Source of the DNA: Bacillota bacterium
GTDB lineage: Bacteria > Bacillota > Sulfobacillia > JAJZIM01
DNA: 43,191 nucleotides
Assembly: GCA_021810565.1 (NCBI GenBank)
Contig: JAJZIM010000021.1
Coordinates: forward strand, 1-43,191
Reading direction: 5' to 3'
The notes beneath the pieces were generated by a model that was given only the letters and a program-made list of their open reading frames with translations, had not been told where the DNA came from and searched no databases. The position numbers were made by a program, and so were the translations under genes. Each line of letters begins with the position of its first letter. Position 1 is the first letter of the stretch. This document shows positions 1 to 8,002 of the stretch, piece by piece.

Positions 1-99
1 CGTCACCGTATCCCGGGAAACGCCGCAGCTCCTGGCGATCTGCCGGAGAGTGCGGCCCATTCCCCATTTCTGCCGCAGGACCTCACGCACCTGACGCAT
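1..99 (-). CDS. IS21-family transposase IstA, N-terminal fragment (cut by window edge)
   Basis: The minus strand from the ATG at 99-97 reads 33 codons to the window edge without a stop. The peptide starts MRQVREVLRQKWGMG and continues into RQIARSCGVSRDTV, a helix-turn-helix segment typical of the extreme N-terminus of IS21-family IstA transposases, which bind the element ends through this domain. A ribosome binding site (GGAGG) lies about 6 bases upstream. The rest of the gene and its IstB partner would lie left of the window. The call rests on a short but characteristic motif; another HTH transposase of the same class is possible. Confidence 0.75.
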   Translation of the reverse strand, partial: MRQVREVLRQKWGMGRTLRQIARSCGVSRDTVT

Positions 100-680
100 G
101 GGCAACCTCCTTTGCAAATCGGTTTCCCTCCCTCCGAGATTTTGCACTGTTACTTCGGAAGGTGAGGGTAGGAAACCTTCGATCTGACGATTGCCCAGCA
201 TCGCTTCTTGGTTATTTCTTGCCAATTACCATTTCCCAAAGCTGGTTGCAAAGATGGCCGGTTTGCTCCGGAATCTCCAGGTGGCGATGAGCACCGCCGG
301 GAAGCGGGCAACGATGCCCCAAAGCGTCCCGGGGCGGAATTGCCGGGCGACTGCAGCGGGTTGGCGGCTTTCGGGCGTAGGGGAAGGACCAGCTGACCGG
401 AACGGGAGGATCAGGCTGAGGTATGCCGCGGAGTGGCTGGCGGCAGGTGCGAAAGCCGGGCGTGGTTCGGAGCAGTCCGGGCAGGCGGTAAGGTATCAGC
501 GAAGGGTCTGAAGACGATGGAGCACTGGGCCGCCGCAGCCAATGCTGCCGATGTTACCGGACTACGGCAGGGAGGCGCTGGCGCCAATGGCGGGCATTGG
601 CCGGTCAGAGGAAAAGCGATAAGGATGTCGAAGTAAGAAAGAACTTGTCTCTTGGATTACACGGCAATAGACGGAAAACG
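100..680. other. Intergenic stretch between the transposase and the BREX operon
   Basis: No convincing gene is seen here; the short open frames have no recognisable motifs and lack good ribosome binding sites. An imperfect inverted repeat lies just upstream of the transposase: GGTTTCC at 121-127 is matched by GGAAACC at 171-177, with further partial pairing inside. TTGCAAA occurs at about 112 and again near 246. These could be transposase binding sites at the end of the IS21-like element, but the terminus itself cannot be located by eye. The promoter of the BREX operon should lie in the right half; no strong sigma-A box pair stands out. Confidence 0.4.
121..177. repeat. Imperfect inverted repeat upstream of the IS21-type transposase
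   Basis: GGTTTCCCTCCCTC at 121-134 is partly the reverse complement of GAGGGTAGGAAACC at 164-177: seven outer bases pair perfectly, then two mismatches, then five more pairs. IS21-family elements carry repeated transposase binding sites near their ends, so this may belong to the element. It could equally be an operator or chance. Confidence 0.3.
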
Positions 681-737
681 ATGGAGGCAAAATATGCCAA
701 CGCACCCTGGGATGAGCGGCTCCTCTCTCGGGACGAA

Positions 738-1499
738 ATGAAGTTGAAAAAGGACTATTCGTCTGGCGCCATTCGGGCGGGAGCTTTACTTCCAGAAAGC
801 AGGCAATTCTTGGGTGGTTCCGAGGCAAGTTTTTCATTGGGGCGCAGATCGGCAAAGTGGACGGCATCTCTGCAGCGGATCCTGAGGAGCCGTTTCGATC
901 TGGAGCCAGGTGCGCTGCGGTCCTTGCAGCAGTTGACGGCAAGCAATCTGGACGCTTTGGTTATGCGCAAGATCATCTATTATCATGCCGCCAGAGCGGA
1001 TAAGCTGCTGTATGATTTCATTACTGACGTTGTTTATAACGCGTACTTTTTCGGGAGGCGCGAGATAAACGTGGAAATGGCATCGCAGTTTGTAGATGGC
1101 GTACAGGTGGCAGGTGCAAGTGCCGATCATTGGTCGAGCAAGGTGCGGGCTCGGGTTGCTCGGGGTTTGTTATCAGTAGGACGGGATTTCGGCGTACTTG
1201 AAGGTAAGGCACATAAATACATCGCTTCGCCGTATATGCCCTTTGAGGCCTTTGTGTATGTGGCTTTCTACTTGAAGCACCACGTACGCTCAGCAAAACG
1301 TCTGATGGAGCACAGAGACTGGCGGCTCTTTTTAATTGGCGAACAGCAACTTCACGAACTGTTTATCCAAGGGCATCAGGCTGGGTTCTGGCATTATGCT
1401 GCGGCCGGATCATTGGTGCGGCTGGACTGGCGCCTGAAGACTTGGGAGGAGATGGCTCATGGCGTCCTTGCAGGAACGCATGGCTTTGTTGGAGCGTGA
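738..1499 (+). CDS. brxA: BREX system protein BrxA (DUF1819)
   Basis: First gene of the BREX operon, 253 residues from the ATG at 738. BrxA is a small DNA-binding helical protein of type 1 BREX, required in some systems for full phage resistance. Near the N-terminus it carries YSSGAIRAGALLPESR, the usual opening of the DUF1819 family, followed by a helical body. In-frame starts also exist at 681 (ATG) and 597 (ATG). None has an ideal ribosome binding site; 738 was chosen because the family consensus begins there. The 3' end overlaps brxB by 41 bp. Base composition is much less GC-rich than in brxC (27 of 60 bases are G or C at 1021-1080, against 52 of 60 at 4381-4440), which suggests a different recent history for this end of the operon. 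Confidence 0.85.
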   Translation: MKLKKDYSSGAIRAGALLPESRQFLGGSEASFSLGRRSAKWTASLQRILRSRFDLEPGALRSLQQLTASNLDALVMRKIIYYHAARADKLLYDFITDVVYNAYFFGRREINVEMASQFVDGVQVAGASADHWSSKVRARVARGLLSVGRDFGVLEGKAHKYIASPYMPFEAFVYVAFYLKHHVRSAKRLMEHRDWRLFLIGEQQLHELFIQGHQAGFWHYAAAGSLVRLDWRLKTWEEMAHGVLAGTHGFVGA

Positions 1500-2031
1500 T
1501 TTGGCCGACCCGAAAAAGCGCCTTAGCGACCAAATGATGGTGCCGATGGCGGTGTTTCTCTATGAGCCTCGAGACGAGTATGTCTTACGTCGAGAAAAAG
1601 AACTCCTGGCGATACGTCTGCGCAATAGCGGAAAACACATAGTAGAGGTGGATTTATGTGAATTGTTATGGTCAATGATTACCGAGGTGTTTCCCAAAGA
1701 GGAGTTTTTCCAAGCCGAGCGGAGCCAGGGCCTGCAGCCGGTGCTGGAGACCATAATCAACATCTTGGGGGGCACGGGGGAGCGGCCATCCCTGGAAGAG
1801 CGGATAGCCCAACTGGTGGGTGAGCTGCCGGCAGATTCGGGGGTGGTCTTGCTTTGGCGGCTGGGGGCCCTCTACCCGGTGTACAACGCCTCACACCTGC
1901 TGGCGCGGCTCCAGGGAAAGGTGAAGCTGCCCGTGGTCCTCTTTTATCCGGGCACCCAGGAGGATCGTACTACCCTGCGCTTCATGGGCAAGTGGGCACC
2001 TGGCGGAAGCTACCGTGAGCGGATCTACTGA
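1459..2031 (+). CDS. brxB: BREX system protein BrxB (DUF1788)
   Basis: 190 residues, about the usual length of BrxB. The family is a conserved BREX core component of uncertain biochemical role, thought to act with the other Brx proteins in the defence complex. Recognisable family features are the opening segment RLSDQMMVPMAVFLY, the central helix VLETIINIL, and the closing RTTLRFMGKW...YRERIY, which ends at the natural C-terminus. It overlaps brxA by 41 bp and is followed after 21 bp by brxC, so translation is probably coupled. The first half is AT-richer than the genes that follow; composition shifts to the operon's normal high GC around 1780. Confidence 0.88.
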   Translation: MASLQERMALLERDLADPKKRLSDQMMVPMAVFLYEPRDEYVLRREKELLAIRLRNSGKHIVEVDLCELLWSMITEVFPKEEFFQAERSQGLQPVLETIINILGGTGERPSLEERIAQLVGELPADSGVVLLWRLGALYPVYNASHLLARLQGKVKLPVVLFYPGTQEDRTTLRFMGKWAPGGSYRERIY

Positions 2032-2052
2032 CGCATCCGGGGAGGTGGTCGG

Positions 2053-5000
2053 GTGGCAGACCTGCAGATCAAGGAGCTTTTTCTACGACCGATTGACCGG
2101 CCCATCGAGGAAGTCACCAAGGTTGACCAGAACCAGGAAGACATCGTGCGGGGAGAGCTGGCGGAGTACGTGGTCACCGACAGCCTACGCAAGCATTACC
2201 GGACGGTGCTGGAGAGCTACCGCTCGGCGGCGGACAACCCCACGGAGCGGGTGGGTGTGTGGGTGTCCGGCTTCTTCGGGTCCGGGAAGTCCAGCTTCGC
2301 TAAAATCCTGGGCTACGTGTTGGAACCGCGCATGGTGGTTGGGGAATCAGCTGCCGAATTGTTCGCAGATCGGGCTGAGGATGATGCCGTCCGGGCCCTT
2401 TTGAGCATAATCGTCCAGCGGATGCCCGGCTTCTCCGTGATCCTGGACTTGTCCACCGACCGGGACATCCGCAGCAACGCCGAAGGCGTGGCCCAGGTGA
2501 TGTATCGCGCCCTCCTGCGCGCCTTGGGTTATGCCCGCGACTTGGATCTGGCCCATTTGGAGATGGATCTCGAGGACATTGGGAAGTTCGATGAATTCCG
2601 GCAGCGCTACGCCGCCGCTTTCGGGACTTCCTGGGAGCAGGACCGCGACCTGGTGATCCGCGCCTTCCCCCGGGCCAGCCAGGTGATGCACCAGATGGAG
2701 CCGGAGACCTATCGTGACGACAACGCCTGGCTTCAAACCAGGAAGCCGGTACCTGTCACCATCAACGACTTTGCCGACCGGGTGCTGCCCCTCGTCCGCC
2801 GGAGGCGCGGGGACTGCTTCGTGGTCTTCGTGGTGGACGAGGTCGGGCAGTACGTGTCCTCCTCCACGGACCGGATGCTGGAACTGCAAGGAATGGCCGA
2901 GGCCCTGGGCCGGGCCGGGCGGGGTCGCCTGTGGTTGGTGGTGACCTCCCAGAAGAAGCTGGATGAAGTGGTGGATGATTTGACGGGCCGCCAGGTGGAG
3001 CTGGCCCGCCTGATCGACCGCTTTCAAATCCGGGTGGATCTGTTGCCGTCCGACATCTCCGAGGTGGCCGCGAAGCGCGTGTTGGCCAAGAGGGCGGCAG
3101 GGGAGCAGTTGCTGAAGGAGCTGTACGACCGGCATCGCGGCACCCTGGAGACGCACACCAAGCTCCAGGGCGGCGTCCGCCGACCGGCACCGTTGGACCG
3201 GGACTCCTTCATCCGGCTCTATCCCTTCCTGCCCTACCAGATCGACCTGATCATCGACGCCGTCTCGGGGCTGCGCAGCCGCAGCGCGAGTCGTTTCACC
3301 GGTGGCAGCAACCGCACGGTGATCAAGCTGGCCCAGCAGATGGTGATCCACCCCGCCGTGAACCTGGGGGTACGGCCGATAGGCCATCTGGTCACCCTGG
3401 ACATGGTCTACGATCTGAACCGGGCGGATATCCCCCAGGAGCGGGCGTTGGACGTGGCGGCGGTGGAGAAGAACTTCGGGGAGGACTCCCTGGAGGCACG
3501 GATAGCCAAAGTGCTTTGCCTTTTGGAGCCGGTGAGCTGGATGCGTCGCAGCAAGGAGAACGTGGCAGCCGTGCTCTACCCAGCATTGGGGAGCGCCCCG
3601 CTGATCCTCGAGGTGGAGCGGTCGCTGGAGAGGCTGCGCGAAGCTCGCTTCGTGCGGGAGGCGGAGGACGGCTGGAAGCTGCAGACCGAGCTGGAGAAGG
3701 GTTGGGATCAGGAACGCCGGGATATCTCTCCCCGGCCCCGCGATCTGGAGGAGTTGCGGGACAAGGCCTTGGAGCAGATCCTGGGGGAACTGCCGGGTTG
3801 GCGGTGGGACAGCTATCCGGGAGGAGAGTTTCGGGCCGAGGTCCGGTTGGGGGAGAAACGCCTGGGTCGGGAGGGCGACCTTTTGCTCCACCTCACCTTG
3901 GTGGAGGACGAGCGCCTGGGGGACGAGGAGGCCAAGCTCCGGCGGCGCAGCCGGGAGGAACCGCAGGCGGCATTTTGGCTGGCGCCGGAGCCGGAGCAGG
4001 CTACTTCTCTGTGCCGTGAGGTGTTCCGTTCCGCCCGGATGGTGGAGATGCACGAGCGCGGGCATCAGGCGGGAGCGGAGAGCCTGCTGGTCCGTGAGGA
4101 GGGGCGGCGGCGGGAGCAACGGGAGCGGCAATTGCGGACGGAGTTGACCACGGCGCTGCTGCAGCGCGGACGGGTGCTGTTTCAAGGGCGTCAGGTGGAG
4201 CTGCGGGGCAAAGAGCCTGGGGAAGCGGTGCGCGGCCTCCTGGAACAGGCGGTGCCCCAGATATTCGACCGTTTTCCCCAGGGGGCGGCGGAGGTGGGCC
4301 CTAAGGAGGCGGTCAAGCTCCTGGAGTCCCACAACCTGCAGGGGTTGCCGGCGGCACTGACCGAGGAGGGCCTGAAGCTGGTGGCCACGCAGGAGGGGCG
4401 CCGGGCGGTGGACCCGGAGGCCCCGGCGGCCCGGGCGGTGCGCGATGTCGTGGAGCGCTTGCACGGGACGGGAGCGGCGGCGGAGGGCCACAAGCTGGTG
4501 GCCTACTTCCAGAGGGCGCCTTACCGTTGGCACCCCGACGTGGTCTTGGTGGTGACGGCGGCCCTGTTCCGGGCGCGTCATGTGGAACTTTTGTGGCAGG
4601 GGAAGCGTTTCCGGGATCCGGCTGAGGCCAGGGAAGTGTTCCAAGGACAGCGCAACTTTCGTCAGGCGGTGTTCACCCTCCGGGAGAGCCTGGGCATCGA
4701 GCACCGACGCAGAGCGGCCCGCTTCTACCAAGAGCTGACCGGCAAGGAGATCAGCTTGGAGGAGGTGCCCCTGGCCACGCAACTGCGGCGCTGGCTCGGG
4801 GAACAACGCCAGCGGTTGGCTCCCCTGGCGGCGGCGGCCCGGGTGGAGGGACTGCCGGGCAGCGAGCAACTGGGGGAGTTGGAGCAGGTTATCGAGGGGC
4901 TCCTGTCCGGCGGGGACGAGGACCTGGTGCAAAGCATTGCCGACCAGGGGGAGGAGCTTACGGCCCGGCTGCGCCGCCTGCCGGCGGTGGAGGTGGCGCT

Positions 5001-5616
5001 GCAGCCGGCAAACCAAGCGTTAGTCCGGCGCTGCCGTAGGCTGTTGGAGGTGTGGCCAGAGTATCTGCGCCAGGCCGGGGAGGCGGCGCAGGCTGTCGAG
5101 AGTGGGCGCCTGGTCCAGGAGATCTTGGCCGGGGAGAGCCTCTTCGAGCGATTGGCGGACCTGACTACCGCAGAGCGGGCAGCGTCCAAGGCCTACGCCG
5201 ATTTCTACGCCACAAGGCATGCCGCACGGGAGAAAGCCTTCGCCGGGTTGGTGCAGGAGCTGGCGAACCTGCCCGGTTGGACCGAACTGCCGGCCCCAGC
5301 CCGGGAGCAGCTGACCGATCCCCTGCGGCGGCGCTCCTGTGCCGCCCAGGAGATGGACGGCACTTGCTGCAAAGCCTGCCGGGCGTCCCTGGCTCAGATG
5401 GAATCCGATCTTGCCGCTGCCCCTTACCTGGGGGAGAAAGCCAAAGAGGGCCTGCTGCAACTTTTGCGCCCGGCCCAAACGGTGGAGCGTTTGCAGGCTG
5501 CCCGCTATTTCGGAAGTTCCGTAGAGACTCCGGAGGAGCTGGAGGCGGGTATTCAGGGCCTGCGGGAAGACTGCGAGAAGCTTCTGGCCCAGGGGGCGCG
5601 GGTGATCATCCAATGA
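2053..5616 (+). CDS. brxC: BREX system P-loop ATPase BrxC
   Basis: 1187 residues, the usual size for BrxC. It starts with GTG at 2053, preceded by GGGGAGGTGG. BrxC is the large ATPase of BREX, needed for both methylation and restriction phenotypes. The Walker A loop GFFGSGKSS lies at about residues 73-81, and a Walker B-like segment VVFVVDEVGQYV at about 256-267. The C-terminal half is rich in charged helices, and near residue 1095 there is a cysteine cluster (C...CCxxC) that could bind a metal. The stop codon overlaps the pglX start (ATGA, 5613-5616). Opposite-strand open frames in this gene are products of its extreme GC content. Confidence 0.95.
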   Translation: MADLQIKELFLRPIDRPIEEVTKVDQNQEDIVRGELAEYVVTDSLRKHYRTVLESYRSAADNPTERVGVWVSGFFGSGKSSFAKILGYVLEPRMVVGESAAELFADRAEDDAVRALLSIIVQRMPGFSVILDLSTDRDIRSNAEGVAQVMYRALLRALGYARDLDLAHLEMDLEDIGKFDEFRQRYAAAFGTSWEQDRDLVIRAFPRASQVMHQMEPETYRDDNAWLQTRKPVPVTINDFADRVLPLVRRRRGDCFVVFVVDEVGQYVSSSTDRMLELQGMAEALGRAGRGRLWLVVTSQKKLDEVVDDLTGRQVELARLIDRFQIRVDLLPSDISEVAAKRVLAKRAAGEQLLKELYDRHRGTLETHTKLQGGVRRPAPLDRDSFIRLYPFLPYQIDLIIDAVSGLRSRSASRFTGGSNRTVIKLAQQMVIHPAVNLGVRPIGHLVTLDMVYDLNRADIPQERALDVAAVEKNFGEDSLEARIAKVLCLLEPVSWMRRSKENVAAVLYPALGSAPLILEVERSLERLREARFVREAEDGWKLQTELEKGWDQERRDISPRPRDLEELRDKALEQILGELPGWRWDSYPGGEFRAEVRLGEKRLGREGDLLLHLTLVEDERLGDEEAKLRRRSREEPQAAFWLAPEPEQATSLCREVFRSARMVEMHERGHQAGAESLLVREEGRRREQRERQLRTELTTALLQRGRVLFQGRQVELRGKEPGEAVRGLLEQAVPQIFDRFPQGAAEVGPKEAVKLLESHNLQGLPAALTEEGLKLVATQEGRRAVDPEAPAARAVRDVVERLHGTGAAAEGHKLVAYFQRAPYRWHPDVVLVVTAALFRARHVELLWQGKRFRDPAEAREVFQGQRNFRQAVFTLRESLGIEHRRRAARFYQELTGKEISLEEVPLATQLRRWLGEQRQRLAPLAAAARVEGLPGSEQLGELEQVIEGLLSGGDEDLVQSIADQGEELTARLRRLPAVEVALQPANQALVRRCRRLLEVWPEYLRQAGEAAQAVESGRLVQEILAGESLFERLADLTTAERAASKAYADFYATRHAAREKAFAGLVQELANLPGWTELPAPAREQLTDPLRRRSCAAQEMDGTCCKACRASLAQMESDLAAAPYLGEKAKEGLLQLLRPAQTVERLQAARYFGSSVETPEELEAGIQGLREDCEKLLAQGARVIIQ

Positions 5617-7367
5617 GCGCCGGTCTGGGCCAGGGCGAGCGGGACGAGTTGCGCGCCGCGGTGCTGGCGTTGCGGAACGTGTTGGAGCGGGACGTCGCTC
5701 AGCGCCTGGAGGGGGACTTCGGCCTCCACCTGGACGGCAAGCGGGAGCCTGCGGCGCAGCTGGCCGCCGATCCACAGATTCAGAAAATCCGTCACGAATT
5801 GGACAAGCTCTTGGAGCATGAGGAGGCCAAGGGGCTTAAGCCCGCCGTGGCCGTGGAGCGCTACCGCCGAGAGACGGCCTACACCTGGCTCAACCGGCTG
5901 GTGGCCCTGCGGCTGCTGGAGGAGCGCGGGGAGGTGCCCGAGAGCGTCCGTGCCGGGGATGCCTCGCGCGGCTTTCGCGACTTTCGCCAGCTACATCCGG
6001 ATGAGTGCCGGGACCGCTCCGACGGTGGCTACGCCCACTACCTGCTGGGGCGCATGGCGGAGCAGCGGGACAAGCTCCCCGACCTGTTCGACCCAGCGGA
6101 TCCGGCCGGCTTGGTCGAGCCCAGCCCGGCGGCGATGAGAAGGGCCGTCGCCATCCTGAACGACGGCAAGCTGGCGGGCATCTGGCGCCACGCGGAGACC
6201 CTGGGCTGGACCTACCAGTACTTCAACGCCCAGGAGAAGGACCAGGTGCGCGAGGCCGGCAAGCCGACCAGCTCCGAGGATCTGACGGTGATCAACCAAT
6301 TCTACACCCCGGACTACGTGGTGCGCTTCCTGGTGGACAACACCCTGGGCCGGCTGTGGCGGCAGATGCATCCGGAATCCGGCATCGCGCAACGCTGTTC
6401 CCTGCTCTTGCCGGATAGAGACGGCGGGTCCCGGTCGGCGAAGGACCCGCGTCAGCTCAGGGTCATCGATCCGGCGGCGGGCAGCGGCCACTTTCTCCTC
6501 TACGCTTTCGACGTATTCGCCGCCATCTACGAGGAGGCGGGCTTCCCGCGGGACGAGATCCCGGGGCTTATCTTAGGGGGCAACTTGTTCGGAGTGGATA
6601 TCGATCCGCGGGCGGTGCAGCTCGCGGGGGTGGCCCTGCATCTGAAGGCCGCCGCCTATCACCCGGGCGCGCCGTTCCCTCCGGCGCAGATCGTCTGGGC
6701 CGAGGCGGCCCCCCGGGAACCGCAGCTTCTAGGCGAGGTGCGCGCCGAACTGGGAAGCGAAGAGCGGCGGCGCGTGTTCGACCAGATGTGGCGCTGGCTG
6801 TCCCAGGCCGATGAGTTGGGTTCCCTCCTGCGGCCGGCGAAGCTTCTGGGGGCCGCCGTGGACCACGGGCGCCGGAGCGCGGCGGATGCCCAGGGACGCT
6901 TCGATTTCCATGAGGACTTGGCCCGCCAGGCGGAGGCCGGCATCCGGCGGGGGCTGGAGCGGATGGCCGAGGGCACCGACGGCATGGCCCGCCGGCGCTT
7001 CGCGGCCGAGGGGGAGGAGGACCTGCGGCTCTTGCGGCTATTGTCCCAGGACTACGACGTGGTGCTGATGAACCCGCCCTACGGCGAGGCCACGCCGGTG
7101 GGCCGGGAGCACCTGCGGGAGCACTTCTCCAGGTCGCGCCACGACATCTATGCCGCCTTCGTGGAGCGGGGCCTGGACTTCCTGCGCCCTGGCGGCTATC
7201 TGGGGGCCATCACGCCCCGCAACGGCTTCTTCCTGGGCAGCTTCGAGGACTGGCGGGAGATGATCCTGGAGCGGGCGCAGGTGATCAGCGTGGCGGACCT
7301 GGGCTTCGGGGTGCTGGACGGCGCCACGGTGGAGACGGCGGCCTACGTACTGGAGGTGCGTAAATGA
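5613..7367 (+). CDS. pglX: BREX adenine methyltransferase PglX, N-terminal (catalytic) half
   Basis: 584 residues from the ATG at 5613, which overlaps the brxC stop. PglX is the BREX site-specific adenine-N6 methyltransferase that marks host DNA. SAM-binding motif I (DPAAGSGHF) lies at about residue 286 and catalytic motif IV (NPPYG) at about 487, followed by the IYAAFVERGLDFLRPGGYLGAI strand-helix and GVLDGATVETAAYVLE. In canonical PglX (roughly 1,150-1,250 residues) this continues directly into the target-recognition half. Here it stops at a TGA that overlaps the start of a different gene, and the second half is encoded separately at 7999-10101. A Shine-Dalgarno sequence for the inserted gene (GGAGGTG) is built into the last codons, so this looks like a settled arrangement and not decay. 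Confidence 0.9.
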   Translation: MSAGLGQGERDELRAAVLALRNVLERDVAQRLEGDFGLHLDGKREPAAQLAADPQIQKIRHELDKLLEHEEAKGLKPAVAVERYRRETAYTWLNRLVALRLLEERGEVPESVRAGDASRGFRDFRQLHPDECRDRSDGGYAHYLLGRMAEQRDKLPDLFDPADPAGLVEPSPAAMRRAVAILNDGKLAGIWRHAETLGWTYQYFNAQEKDQVREAGKPTSSEDLTVINQFYTPDYVVRFLVDNTLGRLWRQMHPESGIAQRCSLLLPDRDGGSRSAKDPRQLRVIDPAAGSGHFLLYAFDVFAAIYEEAGFPRDEIPGLILGGNLFGVDIDPRAVQLAGVALHLKAAAYHPGAPFPPAQIVWAEAAPREPQLLGEVRAELGSEERRRVFDQMWRWLSQADELGSLLRPAKLLGAAVDHGRRSAADAQGRFDFHEDLARQAEAGIRRGLERMAEGTDGMARRRFAAEGEEDLRLLRLLSQDYDVVLMNPPYGEATPVGREHLREHFSRSRHDIYAAFVERGLDFLRPGGYLGAITPRNGFFLGSFEDWREMILERAQVISVADLGFGVLDGATVETAAYVLEVRK

Positions 7368-8002
7368 ACTACGCGGAGACGATCGCCCACTGGTACCTGC
7401 GGCTGAACGGCTTCTTTCCGTTGAGCGACTTCGTGCTGCATCGGACGGGGGAGCCGGGGAGGGAGCTGGACGAAGGAATGGCGCATTCGGCCGACTGCGA
7501 CCTCCTGGCGGTGCGCTTTCCCTACACCTACGAAGAGATCGGTGGGCAGAAGAGGGACTGGGATCCGCAGTTTGCGCAGGATTGGGGCATCGATGTGGCG
7601 ATCGAGACTTTGGGGCTGATGGTGGAGGTCAAGAGCGGGAAGAGCGTGGCGCCCGAGGATGTGCGCACGGCTTTCCAGCCCGCGCGGCTGTGCGCTGCGG
7701 TGCGGCGCCTGGGCATGGCGCCGCGGAAAAAGGCGCAGGATTTGGCCCGAGCATTGGACAGCGAGCGCGTGGTGTCTTGCAGCGAAACCGGGAGGCGGAA
7801 GATAGCCAAGCTGCTGGTGGCCAGGCAGGCGAATAGAAGCACAACCGAGGGGCCGTGGTTCTTCCTGGCCCTGGAGGATGCGGATCAGTTCATCCTCCGG
7901 CGAATGAAGAAATACCGGGAGGCCAAATCGCGCGACCGCATGTTTTTCCCTTCGGAGCTGATCCAGTACCTGGCATGGAAAGCCGGGGTGGATGTGGGAT
8001 GA
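7364..8002 (+). CDS. PD-(D/E)XK nuclease-like protein embedded between the two pglX halves
   Basis: 212 residues, starting at the ATG that overlaps the pglX-N stop (ATGA at 7364-7367) and ending at a TGA that overlaps the pglX-C start (7999-8002). The layout fits a small PD-(D/E)XK fold: an N-terminal helix with a conserved Glu (YAETIAHWYLRLNGFF, E5), a strand with acidic residues (SADCDLLAVRFP, D44 and D46), then the core EVK (GLMVEVKSGK, E88 and K90). This pattern is shared by Holliday-junction-resolvase-like and restriction-like nucleases. Similar short proteins occur alone in bacteria; I do not know the family as a BREX component. Its exact placement inside pglX suggests co-expression and perhaps a complex with PglX. 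Catalysis is inferred from the motif only. Confidence 0.7.
   Translation: MNYAETIAHWYLRLNGFFPLSDFVLHRTGEPGRELDEGMAHSADCDLLAVRFPYTYEEIGGQKRDWDPQFAQDWGIDVAIETLGLMVEVKSGKSVAPEDVRTAFQPARLCAAVRRLGMAPRKKAQDLARALDSERVVSCSETGRRKIAKLLVARQANRSTTEGPWFFLALEDADQFILRRMKKYREAKSRDRMFFPSELIQYLAWKAGVDVG

Noticed and set aside
191-636. Short open frames between the transposase and brxA
   Set aside because: Overlapping frames of similar length, Arg/Gly/Ala-rich, without motifs or ribosome binding sites.
2347-5016. A very long open frame on the minus strand opposite brxC (about 890 codons)
   Set aside because: It mirrors the codons of brxC, is rich in Leu/Arg/His/Gln/Pro repeats, has no family motif, and no ribosome binding site. 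High GC removes stop codons on the opposite strand.
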